64,000 bases of DNA from Sphingomonas caeni. GTDB taxonomy: Bacteria > Pseudomonadota > Alphaproteobacteria > Sphingomonadales > Sphingomonadaceae. A program made the translations under genes and the position numbers. The stretch lies in NCBI RefSeq assembly GCF_026013415.1, contig NZ_JAPDOK010000004.1:186001-250000 (forward strand), read 5' to 3'. This document shows positions 45,862-54,905 of the stretch, one piece after another. Numbering within the stretch: position 1 is the stretch's first letter; each line of letters starts with the position of its first letter. Under the pieces are notes generated by a model. It searched no databases, was not told the origin of the DNA, and worked only from the letters and a program-made list of their open reading frames with translations.

Positions 45862-47324
45862 ACCCGGAGCGCGTTGTCGATATCTGGTTCAGGGACGGCA
45901 GCAACAGGTTCGGCTCGGGCTATCTCCTGACGGACCGACTGATCCTGACTGCGGGCCACGTCGCCGACAATTCGGCCCATGGCGATCCGTGCATCATCCG
46001 CCGTTGGAAACGGGTCGATGCAGAACTCGACGCGGCCTTGCTCTGGAGGTCGCAATATCATGACGCTGCGCTGATCCGGCTCGACACGCCGGTGGCGGTC
46101 GATCTGGGCGCCTCGCCTGTATTCGGCCGCGTGTCCGGCGGCCACGCAAGCGCCGGCACGTTCGACTGCGCGTCCGTGGGGTTTCCCCGAGCGAACCGGA
46201 ACCGCCAGAATGAGCGGATCGACAAGCACGTCGTCGGTCAGGCGACCTACGCGTTCCGCTCCGGAAAATTCGACGTGTTCAGCACCAATGCCCGTCCGGT
46301 CGATGTTGAAGACTGGGCGGGATTTTCCGGTGCCGCGGTCTTCCGGCAGGAGCTGCTATTTGCCCTCATCGTGAGCGTCCCGGAAGCCTGGGGCGGCGAA
46401 AGCCTTACGGCGGTCGCAGTCGAGCCCTTGTTCGAGGAAGCAGCTTTTCGAAAGGCCCTGTCCGACCATGGCCTGGGCCAACCCAAAATGCGCAAGTTGC
46501 GCCATCAGCGCTTCTATCGCACGCTGCTCGAGTCGCTGCGTCGCCATTATTGCTTCATCGACCGTAATCCCCAGCGCGCCTCGTTCGAATCCTGCATTCG
46601 TGCCGGCGCCAGCCAGGGCTTCATCTTCAGTGGCACGCGCGATGACATGCCCGAACTGTTCATGCAGCGACTGGCCGCCGTGCCCGAGTTTCGCGAAATT
46701 GTCGGCGACCTGGCGCCTGAGCGTGCGGTGGCCAAGCTGGACTGGATCGAGGATTTCACGATCACTGACTCGTCCGCAAGCTTTGCTGAACTTGTGCGCC
46801 GATGCGCAAGCCTGCTGAGCCTACCGCTTACCGCTACCTGGAGTCCCGCAGCCTTTATCAAGGCGTTGCAGCAGCGCACCCCGGCCGCCATCTGGTGGGA
46901 AATCGAACCCAACAGGATGGGACCCGGCCATTCCGAGCTGCTCGGGTTGTGGCTCGACTTCTGCGCGGAGGTGCAGCAATCCGGCAGGCTATACTGGTTC
47001 GCTTGCTGGCTCGTCGTCGAGCCTCCGTCGCGCACGTTCCTGCCCGCTTTCCTGCGTCCCCACTTGCCGGACCCCGGTGTGGAGCGGGTAATGGCGCTCT
47101 GCTCGGCCGCGCAGCGGACGGCAGTGCTGTCGCCGCCGCTGGGTCCAATCGAGATCGGAAACGATCTTCGTCCTTGGCTCGATCGGTTGCGCCAGTATGT
47201 GCCGCTCGATGACGAGGATCATCACGACCTGCACGAGCAGATTTCGCGGGCGCCGCCCAGCCTGTCGCTGAGCCAATTCACTGTCACGGTTGAAGGGATG
47301 CTGCACAATGCCGACACCCAATGA
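45858..47324 (+). CDS. trypsin-like serine protease with C-terminal STAND-like region
   Basis: 488 residues. The N-terminal ~200 residues are a trypsin-fold protease with a full triad: H34 in ILTAGHVAD, D69 in YHDAALIRL and S157 in AGFSGAAVF. It lacks a signal peptide, so it acts in the cytoplasm. The C-terminal ~270 residues (QGFIFSGTRDDMPELFMQRL) resemble inactive STAND (iSTAND-like) modules without a Walker A, a tentative call. It overlaps Trypco2 and MoxR genes on either side. In related systems such proteases are activated by the NTPase module and cleave effectors. Confidence 0.78.
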   Translation: MNPERVVDIWFRDGSNRFGSGYLLTDRLILTAGHVADNSAHGDPCIIRRWKRVDAELDAALLWRSQYHDAALIRLDTPVAVDLGASPVFGRVSGGHASAGTFDCASVGFPRANRNRQNERIDKHVVGQATYAFRSGKFDVFSTNARPVDVEDWAGFSGAAVFRQELLFALIVSVPEAWGGESLTAVAVEPLFEEAAFRKALSDHGLGQPKMRKLRHQRFYRTLLESLRRHYCFIDRNPQRASFESCIRAGASQGFIFSGTRDDMPELFMQRLAAVPEFREIVGDLAPERAVAKLDWIEDFTITDSSASFAELVRRCASLLSLPLTATWSPAAFIKALQQRTPAAIWWEIEPNRMGPGHSELLGLWLDFCAEVQQSGRLYWFACWLVVEPPSRTFLPAFLRPHLPDPGVERVMALCSAAQRTAVLSPPLGPIEIGNDLRPWLDRLRQYVPLDDEDHHDLHEQISRAPPSLSLSQFTVTVEGMLHNADTQ

Positions 47325-48384
47325 ACGTGGTGCCCCACCCGATCCGAAATGGTGGCTGATCCCCCAGCCAGCCGGGCCTGGAGCCCAGATATCTCTGCCC
47401 GAGCCTTTCTTCGAGAGATATCGGCGCCCGACACGCTACGATCCCGGCCCGGCGCTCAAGTCCGCCGTAAATGTCGCACTGCTGCTGGGGCAGCCGCTGC
47501 TTCTCACCGGTGAGCCTGGATCGGGCAAGACGAGTCTCGCATATTGGTTGGCCTATCAAATGGGCCTGGAGGAGCCGCTGGTACACGTGGTCAAGTCGGT
47601 CACGACGGGACGCGATCTCCTGTACACCTTCGACGAGCTGGCACGGTTCCGCGATGCGCAAGGCGGGCCCAAGGCTGCACGTCCCCAGCAGGACTATCTT
47701 GAGCTGAGCGCGTTGGGATTGGCCATTCTCTTCTCGGCCGGCGCCGGTGGCGCGCTGTCGCGAACGAGCGCCTCGCGTGCAACGGATGCAGGCGCAGCGC
47801 GGCGGCATTCGGACCTCTTTCCCGGCGCGTTCCCGAAAGCCCGGCGGCAGGTCGTCCTGATCGACGAGCTCGACAAGGCACCGCGCGATACGCCCAACGA
47901 CCTGCTGAGCGAGATCGAACGAATGGAGTTCCGCATTCCCGAGCTCGGCGTGGTGGTGCGAGGCGACCCCAACTATCGGCCGGTCGTCGTGATCACGAGC
48001 AACGCGGACAAGAACCTTCCTGAAGCGCTGCTCCGCCGCTGCGTTTATCACCATATTCCGATTCCGGACGAGGCACGGCGACGCGAGGTCGTGGCGCTGC
48101 AGGAGCCCAAATTGCTCGAGCGCCAAGACCTGTTCGACGACGCCATGGCGACGCTGGACTCGCTGCATGACAAGATCGGTCGTGACGGGCGGCGTCCCGG
48201 GACCGCGGAAATGCTCGCTTGGCTGGACACGATCGAAGCGATCTATCCGTCGGGAAGCAAGTCGCTCAGGGAAAATCCCGGCGCGCTCGGTGTGACACTG
48301 AAGACGCTTGCCAAGACGCCCGAGGACCTTGCGCTGATGGTCCGCATCCTGAAGCTCGATCCCGCGCAGTTCGGCTTTGAGTAA
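47308..48384 (+). CDS. MoxR-type AAA+ ATPase
   Basis: 358 residues. Walker A is LLTGEPGSGKTS (68-75), Walker B QVVLIDELDKAPRD (near 185), then VVITSNADKNLPEALLRRC (sensor 1 and arginine finger), and a lid domain with GTAEMLAWLDTIEA. This matches MoxR-like chaperone ATPases, which usually pair with a vWA protein; here the vWA-like partner is the next gene. The ATG at 47308 has AAGGG ten bases upstream and lies inside the protease 3' end. The TAA overlaps the next ATG. Confidence 0.9.
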   Translation: MPTPNERGAPPDPKWWLIPQPAGPGAQISLPEPFFERYRRPTRYDPGPALKSAVNVALLLGQPLLLTGEPGSGKTSLAYWLAYQMGLEEPLVHVVKSVTTGRDLLYTFDELARFRDAQGGPKAARPQQDYLELSALGLAILFSAGAGGALSRTSASRATDAGAARRHSDLFPGAFPKARRQVVLIDELDKAPRDTPNDLLSEIERMEFRIPELGVVVRGDPNYRPVVVITSNADKNLPEALLRRCVYHHIPIPDEARRREVVALQEPKLLERQDLFDDAMATLDSLHDKIGRDGRRPGTAEMLAWLDTIEAIYPSGSKSLRENPGALGVTLKTLAKTPEDLALMVRILKLDPAQFGFE

Positions 48385-51300
48385 TGGCAACCGCGGCCGG
48401 AAAGGATCGTCCCGACCTGCTCGATCGCCTATCCGATCTGACTGCTTATCTGCGTGCCTATGAATTCAGGCTCGGCATCGACGATGAACTGAGATTGCAC
48501 GCGTTGCGCCAGGAAGTATTGCGGCGCGGTGGCGGGGTTGCCGACCTCTTGGCGCTTGAGCGGCTGATCGCTCCGATCGTCTGCCGAAACCCGGATGAGC
48601 AGGAACGGCTCGGAGCTATCCTCAGGCGCTGGCAGCCCGGCGCCTTAGCCGCGCCAGCGCCGGACGTGACGGACTCGGTGACCGAGCTTGCGCGGCGCCA
48701 GGCGAGCGGCGCACGCCGTTTGTGGAGCCGCATTCCGATGAACCCCCGGAATGTCGGTCTCGTTCTGGCGCTTGGCGCCGTTGCGCTGGGCGCCTATCTG
48801 GCGGCGCCGGCTATAGCCGAGTGGCAGCAAGCGCTTCAGTGGGAGCTGGCGAGCTATTTCGGCATTGCATTTGCGCTGCCGTCGTTTGGGCTGTTCGTCC
48901 TGCTCTCGGAGAGGAAGGTCGCGGTGCTCATGCGGGGAAATGCGCCGCGCGATGCAGCAACATTGGCGCTCGGAATCAAAGTGTCCGATTCCCCGCTCTT
49001 TCCGCGCGGCGCCGTGCACGGCGCGTTGCGGGACCTTTGGCGCCATAGCCGGATCGAATCCGATGATCTCGATGTTGTCCGCAGTGCAGTCGCGACTGCG
49101 AGGCGCGGCGGCTTCGCTCAATTCCTGCGCCGGCACCGTTTTGTGCTTCCCGAGTACATCCTGCTGATCGATCGCGCGTCGGTGAGCGACCACGTCGGGG
49201 AACTCGGCGACGTCCTCGCCGCTCGCCTGCATACCGAGCAATGCAAGGTGGTACGCGCAGTATATTCTGGCGACCCGCGTCATCTGCACGAGCTTCGTTC
49301 CGACGGACAGCGCCGTACATTGCGGCTCGAGGAACTCGCCGCACGATATCCTGATGCACGGCTCATGATGATCGCCGATGTCGTCGATTTCTGGGATCCG
49401 GTGCAGCGGCGATGGCGCGGCTGGGTGGAGGCGCTTCAGCGGTTCAGCACGATAGCGGTATTGACGCCAGTACCGCAGAGCCAATGGGGCTTTCGCGAGC
49501 GCGAATTGATCGCGCGCGGCTTTCTGCTGACGCCGGCGACAAGTAAGGGACTCTCCCGTCTCGCGCAACGGCTGCGCCCCGGCGAACCGTTCGAGCCCGA
49601 ACAGATCGTTTCCGGCTCCGAAGCTTTCGAACGGCTGCAAGCCAGATTTGACGGGTCCTCCTACCGCTGGTTGAGCAACACCGGGCCTTCCGATCACGAG
49701 ATCGGCGAGCTTATCGAGGCGCTTCGCGACGCCCTCGATCCGGGCGCTTTCCTGCACCTATGCGCGCTCGCGGTCTTTCCGACGATCAGTCCTCGTCTTA
49801 CCGAGCGTGTGGGCGTGCTGCTCACCTTGGCCAATGGTCTGCCGGCGATGACCGAACAAAGCTATGTCGCCATCTCGCGCCTGCCTTGGCTGCGCCGGGC
49901 GAAGATGCCCGACTGGCTGCGCAAAGCATTGATAGAGGCGATGCCGCCATCGGAGACGGCGCGCGTACGCGCCCTTTGGGTCGAACTGCTCCGGGAAGAG
50001 CCGTCGGTTGCGCCAGCGTTTTTGCTCGACGTTGCCGATCAGCGCATTTCAGGCTCGAAGCTCCGGCACTTGCTGTACGCGTTGCATCGGCGCCCCGGTA
50101 CCGTCTTCCTGGAACGGTTGCTGATCGCATTCTTGGCGGGGCGCCGTCTACCCGATTTGGCCGTCGAAGCACCGGGTCGGATGGGCGGCCGCCGGATCGG
50201 TATCGCGATCGAACGCCGCAGCGTTGGCATCATCGCCGCGACGATCGCGACGAGCGCGGCGTGGATCCTCTGGGGCCGGACCGTGCTTCGCGAAGCCGGG
50301 CAATTCGTGCAAATGGCGGGGGACGCAGGCGCGTTGTTGTCAACGGCATTCGCCGGCGCGGCGCTCGGAATCGAGTTGCTGCGCCGCTGGCTGAACTCTA
50401 ACTCGCCGCGGGCGCTCCGGATCCGCCGGTCACGCAGGGGCCGATTGCTCGCTGACCGCCTCGCCACACGGCACTCGCAAGGCTTCGCCATCGGCGCAGC
50501 GGTGGTGATTGCATTGCTTGCGGGAGGCTCCGGCTTGGCAATGGCGGAACTGCTGCTTGGTGCAGCCGTGCTAATCGGCATTTCCCTGTACAGCTGGCTC
50601 GGCTTGGCATCGCGCGTTGAGGCCGATGCCCCGCGCATGCGGGGCGGAGAACTGGCGCTGTTCGAACCGCGCCCTGCTCCGCGATCGAGCGCCCGCAGCG
50701 CAGCCGCACCGCGTGACAACGCCGATCCGCCGGCTAGCGGTGGCGGCATTGTGATCGTCACCGATGCTTGGGAGCCGCAAGTCAATGGCGCGGTGCGCAC
50801 CCTCCAGGCGGTTCGTGCGGTGCTCGAACGCAATGGCCACCAGGTGCACGTGATCTCGTCCGACCTGTTCTACTCGCTTCCCTGTCCGACCTATCCGGAA
50901 ATTCGGCTCGCCATTACGCGCGTGGCGAGCGTGGGGGCGATGCTTGAGGGGCTTGAGCCAATGTATATTCATCTGGCGACCGAAGGACCCTTGGGTGTCG
51001 CGGCACGCCGCTGGTGCCTCCAGCACCAATTTCCGTTTACGACCGCATACCATACGCACCTTCCCGACTATGTGGCGACACGCACGGGCATCCCCGCGGA
51101 ATGGCTTTGGCGCTACATCCGCTGGTTCCATGCGCCGAGCGAGGCAATTCTGGCTTCAACCCCATCGGTCCGCCAGTCGTTGATCGATCATGGGGTACGG
51201 CACGTGAGGCACTGGGGCCGCGGCGTCGATCACGCCGTCTTTCGCGCCGGTGTCGCTCCGCATCCTCGTATCGCTAATCTTCCCGGCCCTGTGCAGCTCT

Positions 51301-51746
51301 ATGCCGGCCGCATTGCGGTCGAGAAGGACCTGCCGGCATTCCTCGAATCGCGTCATCCGGGCACCAAGGTCGTGGTCGGCGACGGGCCGGCGCGCGCCGA
51401 GCTTGAAGCGCGCTATCCGGCGGCGAAATTCCTCGGCGCAATGTTCGGCGAGGAACTTGCTTCGGCCTATGCCGCGGCCGATGTATTTGTCTTTCCCAGC
51501 AGGACGGATACCTTCGGGCTGGCGATGATCGAAGCCCTGGCCTGCGGGGTTCCGGTAGCGGCCTTCCCTGTGAGCGGGCCGATTGATCTTGTCACCCCCG
51601 AGACCGGGGCTATGGACCGGGACCTCACCCGGGCAATCGGTGAGGCCCTGACCAGGGATCGCGCCGCGTGCATCGCTTATGGCCGAAGCTTCACCTGGGA
51701 GGACAGCGCCGCGCAATTCCTGCACGGCCTCGTACCCATAGGCTGA
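48384..51746 (+). CDS. membrane vWA-like protein fused to a GT4 glycosyltransferase
   Basis: 1120 residues in a single uninterrupted frame. N-terminal helices are followed by two membrane segments (about 122-143 and 155-172). A vWA-like domain follows (FVLPEYILLIDRASVSDHVG at about 250, degenerate MIDAS, then RLMMIADVVDFWDP), and more helices and membrane segments near 600-725. From about residue 787 a GT4 domain runs to the end: IVIVTDAWEPQVNGAVRTL, YHTHLPDYV, LYAGRIAVEKDLPAFLES, FPSRTDTFGLAMIEALACG. The GT4 motifs look intact and resemble alpha-mannosyltransferase-type enzymes. As MoxR partner the vWA part is expected; the GT4 fusion is not. A linker rich in Ala/Arg/Pro joins the parts. Confidence 0.8.
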   Translation: MATAAGKDRPDLLDRLSDLTAYLRAYEFRLGIDDELRLHALRQEVLRRGGGVADLLALERLIAPIVCRNPDEQERLGAILRRWQPGALAAPAPDVTDSVTELARRQASGARRLWSRIPMNPRNVGLVLALGAVALGAYLAAPAIAEWQQALQWELASYFGIAFALPSFGLFVLLSERKVAVLMRGNAPRDAATLALGIKVSDSPLFPRGAVHGALRDLWRHSRIESDDLDVVRSAVATARRGGFAQFLRRHRFVLPEYILLIDRASVSDHVGELGDVLAARLHTEQCKVVRAVYSGDPRHLHELRSDGQRRTLRLEELAARYPDARLMMIADVVDFWDPVQRRWRGWVEALQRFSTIAVLTPVPQSQWGFRERELIARGFLLTPATSKGLSRLAQRLRPGEPFEPEQIVSGSEAFERLQARFDGSSYRWLSNTGPSDHEIGELIEALRDALDPGAFLHLCALAVFPTISPRLTERVGVLLTLANGLPAMTEQSYVAISRLPWLRRAKMPDWLRKALIEAMPPSETARVRALWVELLREEPSVAPAFLLDVADQRISGSKLRHLLYALHRRPGTVFLERLLIAFLAGRRLPDLAVEAPGRMGGRRIGIAIERRSVGIIAATIATSAAWILWGRTVLREAGQFVQMAGDAGALLSTAFAGAALGIELLRRWLNSNSPRALRIRRSRRGRLLADRLATRHSQGFAIGAAVVIALLAGGSGLAMAELLLGAAVLIGISLYSWLGLASRVEADAPRMRGGELALFEPRPAPRSSARSAAAPRDNADPPASGGGIVIVTDAWEPQVNGAVRTLQAVRAVLERNGHQVHVISSDLFYSLPCPTYPEIRLAITRVASVGAMLEGLEPMYIHLATEGPLGVAARRWCLQHQFPFTTAYHTHLPDYVATRTGIPAEWLWRYIRWFHAPSEAILASTPSVRQSLIDHGVRHVRHWGRGVDHAVFRAGVAPHPRIANLPGPVQLYAGRIAVEKDLPAFLESRHPGTKVVVGDGPARAELEARYPAAKFLGAMFGEELASAYAAADVFVFPSRTDTFGLAMIEALACGVPVAAFPVSGPIDLVTPETGAMDRDLTRAIGEALTRDRAACIAYGRSFTWEDSAAQFLHGLVPIG

Positions 51747-51990
51747 TAGCAACAATCCGGTGGACGGCTTGGACCTGACCGCGCCGAATAGCCGACATTC
51801 AGCGCCGCGGCACGGCATGGCACGGCAGCTAATCGATATCCACACCCAGAAGTTGCCGGCCCGCTCCCGGCCAAAGCATTGGCCGCCCGCTTGGCCACGC
51901 GTATCGGCGAGAAGACGAAGCAACTGTCCCAGCGGTTTGAAGTGCTTTGAGTTGATCCGCGATAGATGCTTCGGTCCAACGGAAGGCGCC

Positions 51991-52893
51991 CTAAGCCGCT
52001 TCCCTCAGCCTCACTAACAATTTTGCACTTTCTAGTGCCCGCTGGAGACCAGCGTCCCCAACATGCGCATAAATCGCAGTGGTCGAAATGCTCTCATGGC
52101 CCAGCAGCCGCTGGAGGAAGCGCAGATCAACGCCATCTTCGAGCAGCAAGGTCGCACAGGTGTGGCGAAGCATGTGTGGAGTGACCTTGCAGGCAATCCC
52201 GGCACCGTTCGCGAACTGTCGGAGCGAACGCCGTACCCAGTCGGTTGACCAGGCCTTGTCGCCGTGCCCGAACAAGGTGATTCCGCGCCTGCGGGCGGCG
52301 AGCTTGCCGATGACAACTCTCAGCTCTTTGTCGACCAGAAATACGAAGCGCTCCCGCTGGCCCTTTCCGTGCACGCGGAGTGCGCCATTGTCGGCGTGGA
52401 AGTCATCGCTGCGGAGCTTGACGAGTTCACCGACGCGGATCCCGGTGCAAATAAGCACCAATGCTGCGATGGCGATCGGCGGAACGGTCTGCACGTTCCG
52501 ATGCCTGCGGCATTCTCGCCAGGCGGCTGCGGCAAGCAATTGGGTATCCTTGCGCGAAATTCCTCGAGGCAGGGAGCGCGTACGTGGCAACTGCAACTCG
52601 AGCCCGACGAATGGTGATGCCTGGATGATCTTCTCCCGGGCGAGATCTCGGTAGAAGCCTCGTAGGCAAGCTATGCGCCGGCGAATCGTTCGAGCTGCTG
52701 CGCCCGATCTCGCGAGATGGCCGATATAGTTGAGGATAGATGCCGCGCTCGAAGGGTCGGTGTCCTGGCTGTCCACAAACCGGCGGTAATGCTTGAGGTC
52801 CGCGGTATATGCCTGGAGCGTGTGCTCCGAGGGGTTACGCGCGATGCGAAGGCGCTCAATGTACGCACTGGTGACCTCGAAAGTTACCAACAT
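51991..52893 (-). CDS. XerC/D-like tyrosine recombinase
   Basis: 300 residues. An N-terminal SAM-like DNA-binding domain (IARNPSEHTLQAYTADLKHY) is followed by the catalytic domain. The catalytic residues are Arg in CTGIRVGELVKL, HMLRH (HxxR), LLGHESISTT (His) and the nucleophile in AIYAHVGD. All are intact. ATG 52893 is the natural start; the frame extends upstream without homology. The 51747-51990 stretch upstream of the stop has no gene. It could mobilise the neighbouring modules, though no att pair is identified beside it. Confidence 0.88.
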   Translation of the reverse strand: MLVTFEVTSAYIERLRIARNPSEHTLQAYTADLKHYRRFVDSQDTDPSSAASILNYIGHLARSGAAARTIRRRIACLRGFYRDLAREKIIQASPFVGLELQLPRTRSLPRGISRKDTQLLAAAAWRECRRHRNVQTVPPIAIAALVLICTGIRVGELVKLRSDDFHADNGALRVHGKGQRERFVFLVDKELRVVIGKLAARRRGITLFGHGDKAWSTDWVRRSLRQFANGAGIACKVTPHMLRHTCATLLLEDGVDLRFLQRLLGHESISTTAIYAHVGDAGLQRALESAKLLVRLREAA

Positions 52894-53006
52894 CCACGCC
52901 CCCCAACTTTGATCCGATTTGGAGATGATCTGCCGTGGAAAGCCTTTCGGAACAGTGCACCTATCCGAGACTGGCCCCATTCGGGTACACGGGGCAACCA
53001 ACCGGG

Positions 53007-53025
53007 GCGGATAACTGAGGATTAT
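53007..53025 (+). promoter_or_regulatory. 19-bp shared leader, copy 1 (with ribosome-binding site)
   Basis: GCGGATAACTGAGGATTAT lies directly before the GTG of the methyltransferase gene and contains GAGG as ribosome-binding site. An identical copy, inverted, lies at 54679-54697 before the acetyltransferase gene. Confidence 0.6.
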
Positions 53026-53026
53026 C

Positions 53027-53770
53027 GTGAGCGATGGCGAAGAGATCCGGCGCTCCGCCAGCGCGCGCTACGCGACGGGCGATGAGATCTGGTCGTCGTC
53101 GGACAAGTGGAATGCAAACAAAAAGAGCGGCATCGAGCGGTTCTGCCGGGAAGCGCTTCAGGCCGTTTCCGAACATGCCACGATCCTCAACGCTGGTGCG
53201 GGTTCGCATCGCTATGACTGGATGCCCGATCACGCAGTGAACCTCGACCGGTTTGCAGCGCAAGTGATGCACCTCCCAAACCCGGTGGTCGGCGAACTAG
53301 AGATGCTTCCATTCGACGACGAAGCGTTCGATGTGGTCGTCTGTGTCGGGTCGGTCTTGAACTACGCGTCCGCGCTTGAGGCGATCTCGGAACTGGTGCG
53401 GGTGCTGAAGCCCGGCGGGATGCTGATCCTCCACTATGAATCGAGCAACAGCGCCGAACATATCGGCACGAGCCTTTGGGGCCGTGACGTGGCGCCGCTC
53501 AGGACCATCAATAACGGTCAGCCCGACATGGTCTGGGTCTATTCGCGCGCTTTCGTGCGCCGCGCAGTCACGCGCAACGGAATTACGATCGAGCGCGAAC
53601 AGGGCTTCCATATTGGCTCGGCAGGTCTGTTGCGGCTGGGCGTTTCACAGCAGGCGGCCGCGCCCGCCGCGAAGCTGGATCGGTTCCTGAGACCTTTCTC
53701 ATTCTTCGCCGACGACGCGATCCTTATTGGCCGAAAGTCCGAAGAAAGAGCCGGCGAAGTTTCCGACTGA
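53027..53770 (+). CDS. class I SAM-dependent methyltransferase
   Basis: 247 residues. Rossmann methyltransferase signs are ATILNAGAGSHRYDW (motif I), LEMLPFDDEAFDVVVCVGSV (motifs II-III) and LVRVLKPGGMLILHYES (post-III), as in Methyltransf_11 enzymes. Substrate unknown. It starts with GTG and shares its 19-bp leader with the convergent acetyltransferase gene. The two genes overlap tail-to-tail by 47 bases. Confidence 0.83.
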   Translation: MSDGEEIRRSASARYATGDEIWSSSDKWNANKKSGIERFCREALQAVSEHATILNAGAGSHRYDWMPDHAVNLDRFAAQVMHLPNPVVGELEMLPFDDEAFDVVVCVGSVLNYASALEAISELVRVLKPGGMLILHYESSNSAEHIGTSLWGRDVAPLRTINNGQPDMVWVYSRAFVRRAVTRNGITIEREQGFHIGSAGLLRLGVSQQAAAPAAKLDRFLRPFSFFADDAILIGRKSEERAGEVSD

Positions 53771-54680
53771 ACAAGGCACCCACAAGGATCAGCGCGGCCA
53801 CGCCGAGGACAATCCACCCGGTCGTCGCCCCTGGAGAGACAGCCGCGATCAGGCCGACTGCGGCGGAGGCCGTGAGGAAGATGGTGAGCACCGTCTGGTG
53901 GCGCTCGGAAACCGGCTGAAGTTTTACATCGGTGTCCTTCATCCCGTTCAGGATAATGGGATCGTGCGAGCTGGCGCGCTGCCCCAGGCGCGCATGCTCT
54001 TCCTTGAGCGCCTGCTCGTATTTTTCGCGCGCAGTTGCCTCCATCAGAGGGCCGTACCAACGGAAATAATGATTGAAATAAACGAGGTCGGCGATCTTCA
54101 TCAGCTCGGCGGCAGCAATCGTCTCTCGCTTCTGATTGGCAGCGATCATCAAAGAGGCGCTACACGTTCCCAGCGATCGGACCATCGACGGATCGGGCGC
54201 GTGATATTTGATCCTGGCGCGGCGAAACCCTTGCAGACGCAGCAGTCGCACGATCGCAATAGGGCTGGTCAGCGGATCGGACAGGCCATCGTCCGATATC
54301 ACCTCCGCGACGAGATAGTCGGCAAAGATTCGCCTGCGCTCAAGATACTCCGCGATCAGGTCGGCGAATGCGAAATAGGCACCGTGGCCGCGCGCGGTCG
54401 GCGCAATGACGATGAAGTCGAAAACGCCGATCCGCTCAGACGCGTAGTACATCAGTGCGCAATAGCCGCAGGGCTCACCGCGGAACGTCATCCCGAAATA
54501 GATGATGCGCCTGCCCTCGAGCGGTTCGCGAAGATAGTGAATGAGTTCGTTGGTATCGGTGCGGTGCTTCGGCGACAGGTGCTTCACATAGACGTCGAGA
54601 AAATCCTCGAGCCGACGGGTGGAAGCCGCGCTCTGATCGAACACTTCGAGCTCGAAAGAGCTTCGGATTCGCCGAACCAT
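53724..54680 (-). CDS. GNAT-like acetyltransferase with C-terminal membrane anchor
   Basis: 318 residues. The N-terminal ~200 residues fit a GNAT fold: GEPCGYCALMYYA, then IVIAPTARGHGAYFAFADLI with the RGHGAY acetyl-CoA loop. Two hydrophobic segments near the end (about 262-283 and 287-303, VLTIFLTASAAVGLIAAV) should anchor it to the membrane with the enzyme domain inside. It overlaps the convergent methyltransferase gene by 47 bases and carries the same upstream 19-mer. Confidence 0.72.
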   Translation of the reverse strand: MVRRIRSSFELEVFDQSAASTRRLEDFLDVYVKHLSPKHRTDTNELIHYLREPLEGRRIIYFGMTFRGEPCGYCALMYYASERIGVFDFIVIAPTARGHGAYFAFADLIAEYLERRRIFADYLVAEVISDDGLSDPLTSPIAIVRLLRLQGFRRARIKYHAPDPSMVRSLGTCSASLMIAANQKRETIAAAELMKIADLVYFNHYFRWYGPLMEATAREKYEQALKEEHARLGQRASSHDPIILNGMKDTDVKLQPVSERHQTVLTIFLTASAAVGLIAAVSPGATTGWIVLGVAALILVGALFSRKLRRLFLRTFGQ

Positions 54681-54697
54681 AATCCTCAGTTATCCGC
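54679..54697 (-). promoter_or_regulatory. 19-bp shared leader, copy 2 (inverted)
   Basis: On the minus strand this reads GCGGATAACTGAGGATTAT, identical to 53007-53025. Its last AT forms part of the ATG of the acetyltransferase gene, and GAGG serves as ribosome-binding site. Confidence 0.6.
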
Positions 54698-54905
54698 AGC
54701 GGGCGCAGTGGCGGTTGGCATTAGCCGTGAAGATGCGCCGCTCGGGACAATGACCGGATTTGGGCCGAAAGGAGACTGTCCAGTTTGCCATAACTGAACG
54801 CGGAAATCGGCCGTTCGTCTGCCGACCCAGCGTCGACTGTTCGCTCGCGGGCGCAGCGGCGCCGCTCGGCGCCACCCCAACGGAAACGCCGGAGTTCCAG
54901 ACAGC

